Assembly: GCF_031081985.1 (NCBI RefSeq)
Contig: NZ_JARWSK010000002.1
Coordinates: 434,001 to 498,000, forward strand
DNA length: 64,000 nt
From: Komagataeibacter xylinus
GTDB taxonomy: Bacteria; Pseudomonadota; Alphaproteobacteria; Acetobacterales; Acetobacteraceae
Direction of reading: 5' to 3'
The notes under the pieces were generated by a model, which had not been told where the DNA came from, searched no databases, and worked only from the letters and a program-made list of their open reading frames with translations. Of the stretch, positions 28,622-38,651 are shown in pieces; positions within the stretch are counted from its first letter, which is position 1, and the number at the start of each line of letters is the position of its first letter. The translations under genes and the position numbers were made by a program.

Positions 28622-29620
28622 TCAGCAGGCCGCCTCCAGGATGGCGCGGAACGTCTCGTGCATGAGGTTTGTTTCGGGGTTGGGGCGGGCCAGGAAATAG
28701 AAACTGGTTTCAAGTTGCAGGCCGTCAAGCACGATGCGGCGCAGCAGCCCGTCATGTACAAGGGGCAGGGCAAAGGGTTCAGGCAGGAAGCCAAGGTAAT
28801 TGCCTGACAGGATCAGCAGGGCGCGTGAATCAACATTTTCCGCCGCCGCCGCGAAGTTCAGGTGCGGGCGCAGCCTGTCCCACATGGGCGAGGTGGCGGC
28901 ACCTGACACCGTAATCATGCGCTGCTCGGCCAGAATGGCGGGCGTGATCTCGCTTTCGGGCAGGTTGAACAGGGGGTGGCGCCTGCCGCAGAACAGGTGC
29001 AGTTGCTCATGAAACAGGGCGGTGGTCTGCACATCGGGCGCGTGGCGCGGGTTGAGGGTAATGCCGGCGCAGGCCTGCCCGTTCAGCACGGCAAATTCCA
29101 CCTCCCGCGTTGAGGTGGAGCGGATATCCATGAACACCGCCGGGTAGCGGGTGGTAAAGGTTTCAATGGCGCGCACCAGCGCCGTTTCACCATGAATCTG
29201 GATATTGTCGGGCACGTAAAGGCAAAAGCGCCCCGTCAATGTGCCGCTGGCCTCGTTTATGCGTTGCTGGAAGTGCGTGATATCTGCAAACAGGGTCTCG
29301 GTTGCCTCCAGCACCAGGCGGCCTTCCGCCGTCAGGGCAAACCCGCTGCGCCCGCGCGTGCACAGCCGCAGGCCAAGCCGGTTTTCAAGGGCTGCGATGT
29401 CGATGCTGATGGAGGACTTGCTCTTGCCCAATGCCACTTCGGCTGCGGCAAAACCACCATGCTCGGCCACGGTGCGGAACACGCGCAACTGCCGCAAATC
29501 CACCTCGGCCACCTGCCCGTGAAACCCATCCGCCTTGCGGCGCGTGGCTGGAGCGCGCGGGGCAGCGGCCTTGGGGGGCAAGGGGGCAGGGTGTCGTGTC
29601 ATGCAAAACCGATCCACCAA
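28622..29620 (-). CDS. LysR-family transcriptional regulator
   Basis: The regulator of about 332 aa has an N-terminal winged helix-turn-helix (DLRQLRVFRTVAEHGGFAAAEVALGKSKSSISIDIAALENRLG, residues 41-83) and a C-terminal effector-binding domain. An unusual Ala/Pro/Arg-rich extension of about 40 residues precedes the helix-turn-helix. The ATG at residue 7 (29602) is an alternative. It is immediately upstream of the amino acid ABC genes on the same strand, separated by 50 bp, and may regulate them or the divergent aldolase gene. Confidence 0.9.
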   Translation of the reverse strand: MVDRFCMTRHPAPLPPKAAAPRAPATRRKADGFHGQVAEVDLRQLRVFRTVAEHGGFAAAEVALGKSKSSISIDIAALENRLGLRLCTRGRSGFALTAEGRLVLEATETLFADITHFQQRINEASGTLTGRFCLYVPDNIQIHGETALVRAIETFTTRYPAVFMDIRSTSTREVEFAVLNGQACAGITLNPRHAPDVQTTALFHEQLHLFCGRRHPLFNLPESEITPAILAEQRMITVSGAATSPMWDRLRPHLNFAAAAENVDSRALLILSGNYLGFLPEPFALPLVHDGLLRRIVLDGLQLETSFYFLARPNPETNLMHETFRAILEAAC

Positions 29621-29639
29621 ATATAAGGCATGAATGCAC

Positions 29640-30167
29640 TGCTTTCCTGCAGGGGTGTTACTGCGTTGCGAAGCCTGTCTGGTCTGTTATCGTCATTATC
29701 CATAAACCGTAATGATTGGAGAGGAAAGCGTTTCCGCCTGTCATGAACTGGCAGTTATGAAAGAGTATATATATGGGGAAATTTAAATAATAAGAAATTT
29801 ATTGGCGAATATTATGCAAAATAATTTATAAAAATGACAGTTTTTCAGGAAAAATAGTGGTTGAGAACGGTCTGTCTTCCCGCCGATATGTTAATTAAAA
29901 ATGTGTTCACAAAAAGTTTTTGCAAAATATGAAACATTAACATATTGCAATGATAAAGTTTTTTGGTGAAGATTTTTTCAGCAAGCCTTCACAATATGCC
30001 CCGAAAAACCTTTCGTTTTCATCAGCAGCGTTTTCCAGGCGCGCCCTGCAATCTGGCTGAAGCTTACTTTAAGGAATTCATGTTTACGCGCGGCTGGCAG
30101 TAGGTAATCGTCGCGCCATGCCCCGGAAGGGGCAGCATGCCTGCACAGGAAGGAATATTCAGCAATC
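29640..30167. other. AT-rich intergenic gap without a gene
   Basis: The stretch between the LysR gene and the aldolase gene is markedly AT-rich around 29755-29960, unlike the surrounding GC-rich genes. No convincing coding frame is seen. It contains a decayed copy of the hairpin repeat at 29955-30013 and presumably both divergent promoters. Confidence 0.6.
29955..30013. repeat. Double-hairpin intergenic repeat, copy 6 (decayed)
   Basis: The left arm AAAGTTTTTTGGTGAAG and the right arm CCGAAAAACCTTT are recognisable, but the inner stems are mutated and shortened. Confidence 0.6.
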
Positions 30168-30926
30168 ATGTCTTCCCTTTCGCCCGCGCCCGCAACGGCC
30201 CCGACCGAAAAGACCATGCGTGAGGATCTTGCTGCAGCGTACCGGCTCATGGCGCTGTTTGGCATGACCGACCTTGTCTATACCCATCTTTCGGTCCGGC
30301 TGCCGGGTCGCGCGCATGCCTATCTGGTCAATCCCTTCGGCTTCCTGTTCGAGGAGATTACCGCAAGCTCCCTGGTGGTGGTCGATGCCGATGGGCTGCC
30401 CCGGCAGGACACGTCATGGCCGATCAACCCGGCGGGGTTTGTCATCCATTCCGCCATCCATTGCAGCAGGCCCGATGCCGCCTGCGTCATGCACACGCAC
30501 ACGCTTGCGGGCATGGTGGTGGCGTCGCAGGAGCAGGGCATCCTGCCGCTGAACCAGATCAACATGGAGTTCTATGGCCGCGTTGGCTTCCACGCCTATG
30601 AGGGGATTGCCGCTGATGACAACCTGAGCGAACGCGAGCGCCTCGTGCGCGATCTGGGCACGCGCAATGCGCTGATCCTGCAAAACCATGGATTGCTCAC
30701 CGTGGGCGGCACCATCGCGCAGGCGTTCTACCGCATGTACTACCTTGAGCAGTCCTGCCGCATCCAGATTGCGGCGCAGTCCACGGGCGTGAAGCTGCAT
30801 ATCCCCTCCGAGGCGCAGATCCTGCGCGCGCGGGGGCAGTTTGAGGATGACCCCGACGAAGGCCGCCTGATCTGGCAGGCGCTGCGGCGCAAGCTTGACC
30901 GCGAACAGCCCGATTACCGGGACTGA
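30168..30926 (+). CDS. Class II aldolase/adducin family protein
   Basis: The 252-aa protein has the class II aldolase fold, with metal-binding histidines in VMHTHTLAG (109-112) and a later NHGLLTVG. The sequence YTHLSVRLPG and the NPFGFLFEEITASSLVVVD segment are typical of the adducin-like subgroup. These enzymes cleave or epimerise sugar phosphates, or decarboxylate substrates; the exact reaction cannot be read here. It diverges from the LysR gene across a 547-bp gap. Confidence 0.88.
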   Translation: MSSLSPAPATAPTEKTMREDLAAAYRLMALFGMTDLVYTHLSVRLPGRAHAYLVNPFGFLFEEITASSLVVVDADGLPRQDTSWPINPAGFVIHSAIHCSRPDAACVMHTHTLAGMVVASQEQGILPLNQINMEFYGRVGFHAYEGIAADDNLSERERLVRDLGTRNALILQNHGLLTVGGTIAQAFYRMYYLEQSCRIQIAAQSTGVKLHIPSEAQILRARGQFEDDPDEGRLIWQALRRKLDREQPDYRD

Positions 30927-31180
30927 CACCCCAGAAGGGCAGGCATGGGGTGGCGTTTGCCTGAAGCTTTATGTTTTGCCTGGTGCCGTGCGGAATGGTT
31001 TTGGGAAAGATGCGTTTGTAATACTTATAATGGCTGTATTTCATCAGCCGTATTTCTGATAAATACCTGAAACCCTTGTCCAGCAATGAAATGTTGCATT
31101 AAGTATGGCCCCATCGTGCCTGTGCGTGGGGCAAGGGCGCTACGCCGCCCTGCGCATGCGCGCGCCCGTAACTGGAGTCC

Positions 31181-32587
31181 ATGATGCTTCTGAGCCTTTC
31201 CACCACCCATGTGCCCGCGACGGATCTGGGTTTTCTCCTCATGAAGCATCCCGACAACGTGCATCAACTCCAACTCTCGATGGGGCGGGCGTCGCTTTTC
31301 TATCCGCAGGCGGATGAAGCGCGCTGCACGGCGGCCATCATGGTCGAGATCGACCCCATCGACCTTGTGCGCGGGCGCGGCCACGCCACGGGCCAGCAGG
31401 ACAGTTACGTCAATGACCGGCCCTATGCCGCCTCGTCGCTGCTGATGACCGCCATGCGCCGCCTGCTCGGCACCGCCCTGTCGGGTCGTTCGCGCATGCG
31501 CCAAGACCTGGCTGATAGCGATATTCCGCTTGAGGTCACCATCACCCCGCTGCCGGTGCGCGGGCCTGCGGACCTTGCCGCCCGCCTGTTCACGCCGCTG
31601 GGCTACGAGGTCAGCACCACGCCCGTCGTGCTCGATCCCGCCCACCCGGAATGGGGTAATAGCCCCTACGTCACCTTTACGCTCAGGGGCAGGGTGCGGC
31701 TGTCCACCCTTTTGCGGCAGCTTTTCCTGCTGGTGCCGGTGCTTGATAACAGCAAGCATTATTACGTGGGCGAGGACGAGGTGGAAAAGCTCCTGCGCGA
31801 GGGCGCGGGCTGGCTTGATGCCCACCCCGAGCGCGACCTGATCATCCGCCGTGCCCTCAAGGGGTTCCGCCCGCTCGTGGCGCGTGCGCAGGCGGAACTC
31901 AGCGCGCCCGATGCGTCCGCCCCGGCCGATGCCGATGCGCCGGACACGCCAGAATGGCAGCTTGAGGCGCCCCTGCGCCTGCAGGATGTCCGCATTGCCC
32001 ACGTGGTCGAGACCCTGCGCCGCCTGCATGCGCACAGCGTGCTCGATTGCGGCTGTGGTGAGGGCGACCTGTTGCGCGCCCTGCTTGCCGTGCCCGATTT
32101 CAGCCGCATCGTGGGCATGGATGTCGCCCCGCATGTGCTGGCCCGCGCGGCGCAGCGGCTGCGGCTCGATGACATGCCTGAACTCAGGCGCAGGCGCATC
32201 ACCCTCATGCAGGGCGCGCTGACCTATCGTGACAGACGCATGCAGGGATTTGATGCCGCCTGCGTGGTTGAAGTGATCGAGCATATGGATGTCGAGCGCC
32301 TGCCCGCCTTCGAGCAGGTGCTGTTTGGCCAGGCCCGTCCCGGCATTGTCATCGTGACCACGCCTAACAGGGACTATAACGCCCTGTTCCCCAATCTGCC
32401 CGCCCACGCCATGCGCCACCCCGACCATCGTTTTGAATGGGACCGCGCCACCTTCAGCCGCTGGGCGCGCGATGTGGCGCAGGCCTATGGCTACACCGTG
32501 GCGTTCGAGGGCATTGGCCCGGTTGACCCCACCCACGGCACGCCCACGCAGATGGCGCTCTTTACGCAGGCAGGACACGAGTCATGA
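31181..32587 (+). CDS. hen1: Bacterial Hen1, RNA 3'-terminal 2'-O-methyltransferase
   Basis: The 468-aa protein matches bacterial Hen1. The N-terminal half (about residues 1-245) is the domain that activates Pnkp ligase in characterised systems. The C-terminal half is a SAM methyltransferase with DCGCGEGDLLRAL (about 287-299), the metal-binding EVIEHMD and the HPDHRFEW segment. Hen1 methylates the 2'-OH at the 3' end of cleaved RNA before ligation, marking repaired tRNA against renewed cleavage. The TGA overlaps the ATG of pnkp (ATGA), so the pair is coupled. Confidence 0.95.
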   Translation: MMLLSLSTTHVPATDLGFLLMKHPDNVHQLQLSMGRASLFYPQADEARCTAAIMVEIDPIDLVRGRGHATGQQDSYVNDRPYAASSLLMTAMRRLLGTALSGRSRMRQDLADSDIPLEVTITPLPVRGPADLAARLFTPLGYEVSTTPVVLDPAHPEWGNSPYVTFTLRGRVRLSTLLRQLFLLVPVLDNSKHYYVGEDEVEKLLREGAGWLDAHPERDLIIRRALKGFRPLVARAQAELSAPDASAPADADAPDTPEWQLEAPLRLQDVRIAHVVETLRRLHAHSVLDCGCGEGDLLRALLAVPDFSRIVGMDVAPHVLARAAQRLRLDDMPELRRRRITLMQGALTYRDRRMQGFDAACVVEVIEHMDVERLPAFEQVLFGQARPGIVIVTTPNRDYNALFPNLPAHAMRHPDHRFEWDRATFSRWARDVAQAYGYTVAFEGIGPVDPTHGTPTQMALFTQAGHES

Positions 32588-35127
32588 AGATCGAGATACC
32601 GGAATTCGCGCTGGTCCTGCTGGTCGGCGCCTCGGGCACGGGCAAGTCCAGCTTTGCCGCACGGCATTTCAGGCCCACGGAAGTCATTTCATCGGATGCG
32701 ATGCGGGGTTGGGTCTGTGATGATGAAAGCGATCAGGCCGCAACGCCCGATGCCTTTGCCATGCTGCATGCGCTCGCCCGCACCCGGCTCAAGAACCGCC
32801 GCCTTACGGTCATTGACGCCACCAACGTGCAGCCTGCCGCGCGCAAGAGCCTGGTGGCCCTGGCGCGTGAGGCGCATGCGCTGGTGGTGGCGATCGTGTT
32901 GGACCTGCCCGAGGCCGTGGCCGTGGCGCGTAACGCAGGCCGCGCGGGGCGCGACATCAGCGCAGGCGTGGTGAGCCGCCAGATGCGTGACCTCCATCGC
33001 GGCCTGCGCGGCATGCGTAGCGAGGGCATACGCTACACCCATGTGCTGCACACGGCGGCGGAGGTCGATGCCGTCACCATCACCCGTACCCGCCTGTGGA
33101 CCGACCGGCGCGAGGACACAGGCCCGTTTGACATCATTGGTGACGTGCATGGCTGCGCCGATGAACTGCAGGAACTGCTGCAAAAACTCGGCTACACCAT
33201 AACCTGGCAGGACAAGGCGGTGCAGGTCACGCCGCCCGCGGGCCGCCGCGCGGTTTTTGTGGGCGATCTGGTCGATCGTGGCCCCAACACGCCCGATGTG
33301 CTGCGCATCGTGCGCGCCATGGTCGAGGCGGGCCACGCGCTGGCGGTGGTGGGCAACCATGATGACAAGCTCAAGCGCTACCTGTCGGGCAAGGCAGTCA
33401 AGCGCACCCATGGCCTGGCCGAGACCATAGAACAGCTCGAGGCCGAACCGCCCGCTTTCGTGGCCAGCCTGCGCCCGTGGCTTGATGGGCTGATCAGCCA
33501 TTACGTGCTTGATGAAGGCCGGCTGGTCGTGGCCCATGCGGGCATCAGGGAGGACATGCAGGGCCGTGCCTCGGGTGCCGTGCGCGCTTTTTGCATGTAT
33601 GGCGAGACCACGGGCGAGATCGACAGTTTCGGCCTGCCCGTGCGCTATGACTGGGCAGCCGATTACAGGGGGCAGGCCAAGGTGGTGTATGGTCACACCC
33701 CGGTCATGGAGGCGCAGTGGCATAACGGCACGCTGTGCATCGATACTGGTTGCTGCTTTGGCGGCAGGCTCACGGCTCTGCGCTACCCGGAGATGGAACT
33801 CGTGGCCGTGCAGGCGCGCGAGACCTATGCCGAGCCGCTGCGCCCGCTTGGCGGCCCCGCCACGCCCGAGGCCCCGCCCCCTGCCACCATGCCCGACGTG
33901 GCCGATGTGCTGGGCCGGCAGGCGGTCAAGACGCATGACCTCGGCACCATCGTCATCGCGCCTGACAATGCCGCCGCCGCGCTGGAGGTCATGAGCCGCT
34001 TTGCGGTGGACCCGCGCTGGCTCATTCACCTGCCGCCCACCATGTCCCCGCCCGAGACCAGCGCCATGGAGGGCTGGCTGGAACGCCCGGAGGAGGCGCT
34101 GGCCTATTACCGCAAGAACGGCGTGAGCTCGGTGATGGTGGAGGAAAAACACATGGGTTCGCGCGCGCTGGTGGTGCTGGCGCGCAACCCTGATGTTGCG
34201 GCCCGCCGCTTTGGCGTAAGCGACGGCGCGCGCGGCATCGTGGTCACCCGCACCGGCCGCCGCCTGTTTGATGACCCCGCCATCGAGGCCGCCGTGCTGC
34301 ACCAGATGGATGCCGCCATGACCATCGCCGGCCTGTGGGATGAGCTGGCAACCGACTGGGTGCTGTGGGATGTCGAGGCCATGCCGTGGAACATGAAGGC
34401 GGCAGGGCTGGTGCATGCGCAGTTCGCCCCGGTAGGGGCTGCCGCCATTGCCAGCCTGTCAGCTGCGGAACAGGCACTCGCGGCAGCACGCGCGCGCGGC
34501 GTGGCGGTGGATGACCTGCAGGCCACGACTGCCGTGCGGCTGGAGGATGCCTTTCGCTACCGCGATGCCTATAACCGCTATGTCACCCCGTTCGAGGGGC
34601 TGGCCAGTGTCAGGATCGCGCCGTTCCACCTGCTGGCATCGGAGGGGTATGTGCATGCCGACCGTGACCATGCATGGCATATGCAGCGCGCTCACAGGCT
34701 GGCCGAAGCAGGCGGCCCGCTGGTTATGGCCACGCGCCACCGGCTCGTTGACCTCAATGACCCCGAACAGTGCGCCGCCGCCATTGCGTGGTGGGAGGAC
34801 CTGACCGAAGCGGGCGGCGAAGGGATGGTGGTCAAGCCGCTGGATTTCCTGACACGGGGCAGGCGTGGCCTGATCCAGCCCGCCATCAAGTGCCGGGGGC
34901 GCGATTACCTGCGCATCATCTACGGGACGGATTATGACCGCCCCGAACATCTCGCGCGGCTGAAAGGGCGCAACCTGGGCCAGAAACGTTCCATGGCCAT
35001 TCGCGAATTTGCGCTGGGGCTGGAGGCCCTGCGCCGGTTCGTGGCGCATGCACCCCTGTCGCAGGTGCATCAGTGCGTGTTTGGCGTGCTGGCCATGGAA
35101 AGCGAGCCGGTGGATTCGCGCCTGTAA
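32584..35127 (+). CDS. pnkp: Bacterial Pnkp, polynucleotide kinase-phosphatase-ligase
   Basis: The 847-aa three-domain RNA repair enzyme has an N-terminal kinase with P-loop GASGTGKSS (15-23). The central binuclear metallophosphoesterase has GDVHG (186-190), GDLVDRGP (227-234) and GNHD (257-260). The C-terminal adenylyltransferase/ligase has the nucleotidyl lysine in EEKHMGSR (K522) and a later EGMVVKP. It heals and seals broken RNA ends together with Hen1. The length and order fit the family, with no disrupted motif. Confidence 0.96.
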   Translation: MKIEIPEFALVLLVGASGTGKSSFAARHFRPTEVISSDAMRGWVCDDESDQAATPDAFAMLHALARTRLKNRRLTVIDATNVQPAARKSLVALAREAHALVVAIVLDLPEAVAVARNAGRAGRDISAGVVSRQMRDLHRGLRGMRSEGIRYTHVLHTAAEVDAVTITRTRLWTDRREDTGPFDIIGDVHGCADELQELLQKLGYTITWQDKAVQVTPPAGRRAVFVGDLVDRGPNTPDVLRIVRAMVEAGHALAVVGNHDDKLKRYLSGKAVKRTHGLAETIEQLEAEPPAFVASLRPWLDGLISHYVLDEGRLVVAHAGIREDMQGRASGAVRAFCMYGETTGEIDSFGLPVRYDWAADYRGQAKVVYGHTPVMEAQWHNGTLCIDTGCCFGGRLTALRYPEMELVAVQARETYAEPLRPLGGPATPEAPPPATMPDVADVLGRQAVKTHDLGTIVIAPDNAAAALEVMSRFAVDPRWLIHLPPTMSPPETSAMEGWLERPEEALAYYRKNGVSSVMVEEKHMGSRALVVLARNPDVAARRFGVSDGARGIVVTRTGRRLFDDPAIEAAVLHQMDAAMTIAGLWDELATDWVLWDVEAMPWNMKAAGLVHAQFAPVGAAAIASLSAAEQALAAARARGVAVDDLQATTAVRLEDAFRYRDAYNRYVTPFEGLASVRIAPFHLLASEGYVHADRDHAWHMQRAHRLAEAGGPLVMATRHRLVDLNDPEQCAAAIAWWEDLTEAGGEGMVVKPLDFLTRGRRGLIQPAIKCRGRDYLRIIYGTDYDRPEHLARLKGRNLGQKRSMAIREFALGLEALRRFVAHAPLSQVHQCVFGVLAMESEPVDSRL

Positions 35128-35142
35128 ACGTTCGGGGTGAAT

Positions 35143-38100
35143 TCAGTCAGGCATGCCCCTGATCGGTTTCAGCGCCCCGGCAAACAGTCGGTAATTGCGC
35201 CTGACGCCCTCATCGAGATCAAGGGCGATCCTGCGCTGCGCCAGCGGATGGAGCACGCCATCCGCCCACGCGCGCAGGGCCTTGATCCGTGCGGCTAGCG
35301 CCCGGCTTTCCTTTTGCGCTCTGATGCGCTGACCGGGCGGTGTGCCTGCATCCTTGGCCTGTGTGCGCAGCCGGGCCTGTTCGTGCTCCAGCCGCGTGAT
35401 GAACTTGCGCAGGGATGCCAGCACGGTGGAGACGGTATCTTGCTGGTAGCGGAGCATGTAGACCAGCGCGTTGAAGTGCCCATCAGGGCTGGAAAACATC
35501 CAGTAAACAGGGCGCTTTTTGTAGCGTTTCACATGATCATCAAAGAAATCCCTGATGAACCACCGGCGCAGATCCTTGCCGAGTACGCGTTCAATGAAGG
35601 CAAGGTTTTCCTGAAACTGGGCCGCGCCAAAAGTCACGCGCAGGAATTCGCAGACGCGGGTTACGATATCATCGCCCGGCCCCTCTTCTGCCAGCACGGG
35701 AATGATGTTGTCACGCACCGGGGCAAGACGGGGTCGGGGCACGCGGGCGAAATACGCATCAGGCCCCTCGCCCTGCCGGGCAAGGATGAGGCCGGGGGCA
35801 TCAAGGCTGTAGCGCCCGAACAGGCAGCCCACGGCATAGTGCAGCAATTCGGCCACCGTATCCGCGCGCAGGCGGGCTTCGCCATCACGCGCCCGGGGGC
35901 CATAGCGATAGGCGGGATTGCAGGTGAGCGTGATCTCCCTGACCGGCACATCGGGTGTCAGTTCATCGTGCAATCCATAGGCGTTGATGAAGAGGCGGTT
36001 ATTGTCTTCCTCCAGGCGTTGCAGGGTGTCCGTCATGCCCTGCCAGCGCGCGCGCAGGCGGGTATAGGCGCGGGCGAGCGTATCGCCCGGGCAGGCGGCT
36101 GACAGTAGCGGCAGGGTGGTGAAGTCCCATGATGTTTCGTGCCCGTCCCAGTCGCATTTGCCAATCTGCACGGCGGCCTGCACGATGGCCTGTATGGCCT
36201 TGACGTCGATCTGTGCGGGCAGCGGGATGGAGGCGACGTTATTGACCTGAAAATTCAGGGTCGGATTCAGGACCTGAAGAAACAGGCTGGCCGTTTTTGC
36301 GCATAGGGCGCCCGTATAGAGGCTGATCTGGTCAGGTGCGTCAGGGAACAGGGAGCAGCCTGCCATGTCAAAGATGAAACCTGCCGGCTGCTGGCGCACG
36401 CCAAAATAGGTTGATGACAGGAAAGACCAACTGACCGAAGGGCTGAAATACCGTTGTCTTGCGCGCGGATAGGCCCGGCCCGAGGCCACGATGTCGCGCC
36501 CATCATCCTGCCAGTTCACCACGTAATCCGCATTGCCGTACCATTTGCGGAATTCCCCGCCCTTGGCATAGGGGAACCATGTGCAGCCTGACTGCCGGGC
36601 TGCGGCGGGGGAGGCCGCATCCGTCAGGAACCGGCTGCGGTCCACTTCATGCCATGCCCGGACAAAGCGCGCATTCTCGCCCGTGGTCATGCCGCATACG
36701 GCGGCGGCCGATGCCCCGACCAATGGAAAGCGGACAAAGCACTGCCTTAGGGAGTCCGATAACCAGTACGCAATCGGCTGGCCCGGCACATGTTTGAAAT
36801 CTGCCGCTGAAGCCTGATGGCGCCACCCGCATTCCGGATGATGGATCGCCTCGCGCAACCGGGCGTCCTTTTCGGCCTCCGATGCGCCCTCGACAAGGCG
36901 GATGAAGGTGCCTTCGTACTGCGCATCACGGGTATTCCCGATCACGAATGCCGTGGTGGAAACCACAGCCCCGCCGATGCTGTCAAACGCCCGCTCGCCC
37001 AGATGCGCCATGGACAGGAGCGTGGTCTCGGCCAGCAGCCGGGCGCGTAGCTTTTCATAGGAGGTGAGGAACATCCATGACTGCATGGTGATCATGGCCA
37101 TCAGCCCATGTTGCCTGGTCAGGCCCAGCGCGCGCTCCATGAACACGGCAAAAAGATCGGACCGGCTAAGGGGATGGTTGGCCTTGATGAAGGCAGCCAG
37201 TGCCGCGTTCATGCCTTTCGCCCCCATATAGGGCGGATTGGCCACGGTTACGTGGTAGCGGGGTGCAAGTGCCTCGGCCATGCGCAGTGCGGACAGGGCA
37301 CGGGCCAGTACATCCGTCACGCGCGGGTCGGCACTACCCTTATATGCCGTAAGGCGGCGGCGTGTGCGGGGCATATCGCATGGCGCGGGCACGATCAGTG
37401 CACCCAGATTGCGTGCCTGTTTGAACTGCCCCAGCAGCGTGCGTAGGCCGGGCGTGAACAGGTCATGCCCGGCCACGGCAGCGATCTCCGCCATCTCGGC
37501 GGCCGTGAAGGTGACATTGCGCAGCACGACAATATCAGGCCGTGCCTGCAGGCGCAGGAACTGCTGCCGCCCCAGCCGTGTGGCAGCCTTCATCAACAGC
37601 GCGAAGGCCGCAAGCGCTGCCGCCTGCGCGTCGATTTCGAGCCCGGTCAGATTATGTGCCAGGATCAGGCTCGGGATCTGCTGCGGGGCGTAGCCTGCCT
37701 CGGCATAGATTTCATACAGCAGGTCAAAGCTGTAGGTCAGCATATGGCCTGCGCCACAGGCGGGATCGCACAGGCGCAGATCCTCGGGGCGGTCCACTTG
37801 CGCGAAGTCTGCTTCAGGCGTGGGAGGCGCGATATAATATGCCATCTTCGCCGCCAGTTTTGATTGCGGATGATTGCGCAGCCACAGCCGCCCCAGCGAA
37901 TTTTCCACGAGGTAACGCACGATCCAGTGCGGGGTAAAAAGCTGCGTTGCCGCGGGAATATGCTCGGGTGCGATCCGGATGTTCTGTTTCAGCCCGGCAA
38001 AGACCGCATCCTTCTTTGCCGAGATATGGAACTGGTACAGCCACCCGATGATCTCGACATGCTGGCAGGCCGCTTGGGTCATTACCGCGCACAGGCGGGC

Positions 38101-38523
38101 AAGAAAGCCATCGGGCGCGAGCAGGTCAGCAGGCATGAGGAAATCGGTGTCATCCCCAGCCATTGCAAACAGGAAAGGCATGCGGCCGTGCCAGTCATGG
38201 CAGGTCTGGAGTATGCGCTGCCGGCAGGCTTCTTCCTGCCCGTCATGGGCGGCGGAGGGGGCAACGGGGGGCGAGACGACAGGCGGGGCGGTCAGACCCA
38301 TCACATCCATGAAGCGCAGCGCCGTGAAGCGGTTGAACCAGGTGCAGGCCGCCTGTTCGATAACCGCCTCGCGGTTGTGCGCAATGGCGGCCTTCAGCGC
38401 TGTAATCGCCTCGGAAGGGGCACTGGCTTCCTCGGCAAGCACCCTGTCGAGCTGGGTCGTGACCTGATCGATCATCCACAGGCGTGATGTCCGGGCGAAG
38501 CGTCTGAGCGCGTTGATATCCAT
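35143..38523 (-). CDS. pglX: PglX-like adenine-specific DNA methyltransferase (BREX type)
   Basis: The 1126-aa protein begins with the helical region seen in BREX-1 PglX (QAACTWFNRFTALRFMD, about residues 57-73). It then has the amino-methyltransferase core with SAM motif DPACGAG (253-259), the N6-adenine catalytic NPPYMG (429-434), and a long C-terminal target-recognition and helical part. In BREX systems PglX marks host DNA and is needed for defence. None of brxA, brxB, brxC, pglZ or brxL is in this window. It converges on pnkp with a 15-bp gap. A solitary type IIG-like role is the alternative. Confidence 0.85.
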   Translation of the reverse strand: MDINALRRFARTSRLWMIDQVTTQLDRVLAEEASAPSEAITALKAAIAHNREAVIEQAACTWFNRFTALRFMDVMGLTAPPVVSPPVAPSAAHDGQEEACRQRILQTCHDWHGRMPFLFAMAGDDTDFLMPADLLAPDGFLARLCAVMTQAACQHVEIIGWLYQFHISAKKDAVFAGLKQNIRIAPEHIPAATQLFTPHWIVRYLVENSLGRLWLRNHPQSKLAAKMAYYIAPPTPEADFAQVDRPEDLRLCDPACGAGHMLTYSFDLLYEIYAEAGYAPQQIPSLILAHNLTGLEIDAQAAALAAFALLMKAATRLGRQQFLRLQARPDIVVLRNVTFTAAEMAEIAAVAGHDLFTPGLRTLLGQFKQARNLGALIVPAPCDMPRTRRRLTAYKGSADPRVTDVLARALSALRMAEALAPRYHVTVANPPYMGAKGMNAALAAFIKANHPLSRSDLFAVFMERALGLTRQHGLMAMITMQSWMFLTSYEKLRARLLAETTLLSMAHLGERAFDSIGGAVVSTTAFVIGNTRDAQYEGTFIRLVEGASEAEKDARLREAIHHPECGWRHQASAADFKHVPGQPIAYWLSDSLRQCFVRFPLVGASAAAVCGMTTGENARFVRAWHEVDRSRFLTDAASPAAARQSGCTWFPYAKGGEFRKWYGNADYVVNWQDDGRDIVASGRAYPRARQRYFSPSVSWSFLSSTYFGVRQQPAGFIFDMAGCSLFPDAPDQISLYTGALCAKTASLFLQVLNPTLNFQVNNVASIPLPAQIDVKAIQAIVQAAVQIGKCDWDGHETSWDFTTLPLLSAACPGDTLARAYTRLRARWQGMTDTLQRLEEDNNRLFINAYGLHDELTPDVPVREITLTCNPAYRYGPRARDGEARLRADTVAELLHYAVGCLFGRYSLDAPGLILARQGEGPDAYFARVPRPRLAPVRDNIIPVLAEEGPGDDIVTRVCEFLRVTFGAAQFQENLAFIERVLGKDLRRWFIRDFFDDHVKRYKKRPVYWMFSSPDGHFNALVYMLRYQQDTVSTVLASLRKFITRLEHEQARLRTQAKDAGTPPGQRIRAQKESRALAARIKALRAWADGVLHPLAQRRIALDLDEGVRRNYRLFAGALKPIRGMPD

Positions 38524-38651
38524 CAGGCAAGCGCTTTCCCGCCGCCGCCCGTCCCGGCCTGTAGGGTCGTTTTCATGTCATGGAGGTAGCACACCACGCC
38601 GTGTTTTCGAGGCCGGTTGTGCCCATGACGGCACATGCCCCCTGCAGGGCC

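Noticed and set aside
32689-34416. 575-codon minus-strand frame opposite pnkp
   Set aside because: Same reasoning: low-complexity composition and complete overlap with a well-supported gene.
35143-38523. Complete BREX system
   Set aside because: Only the PglX-like methylase is seen; neighbouring genes do not match brxA, brxB, brxC, pglZ or brxL.
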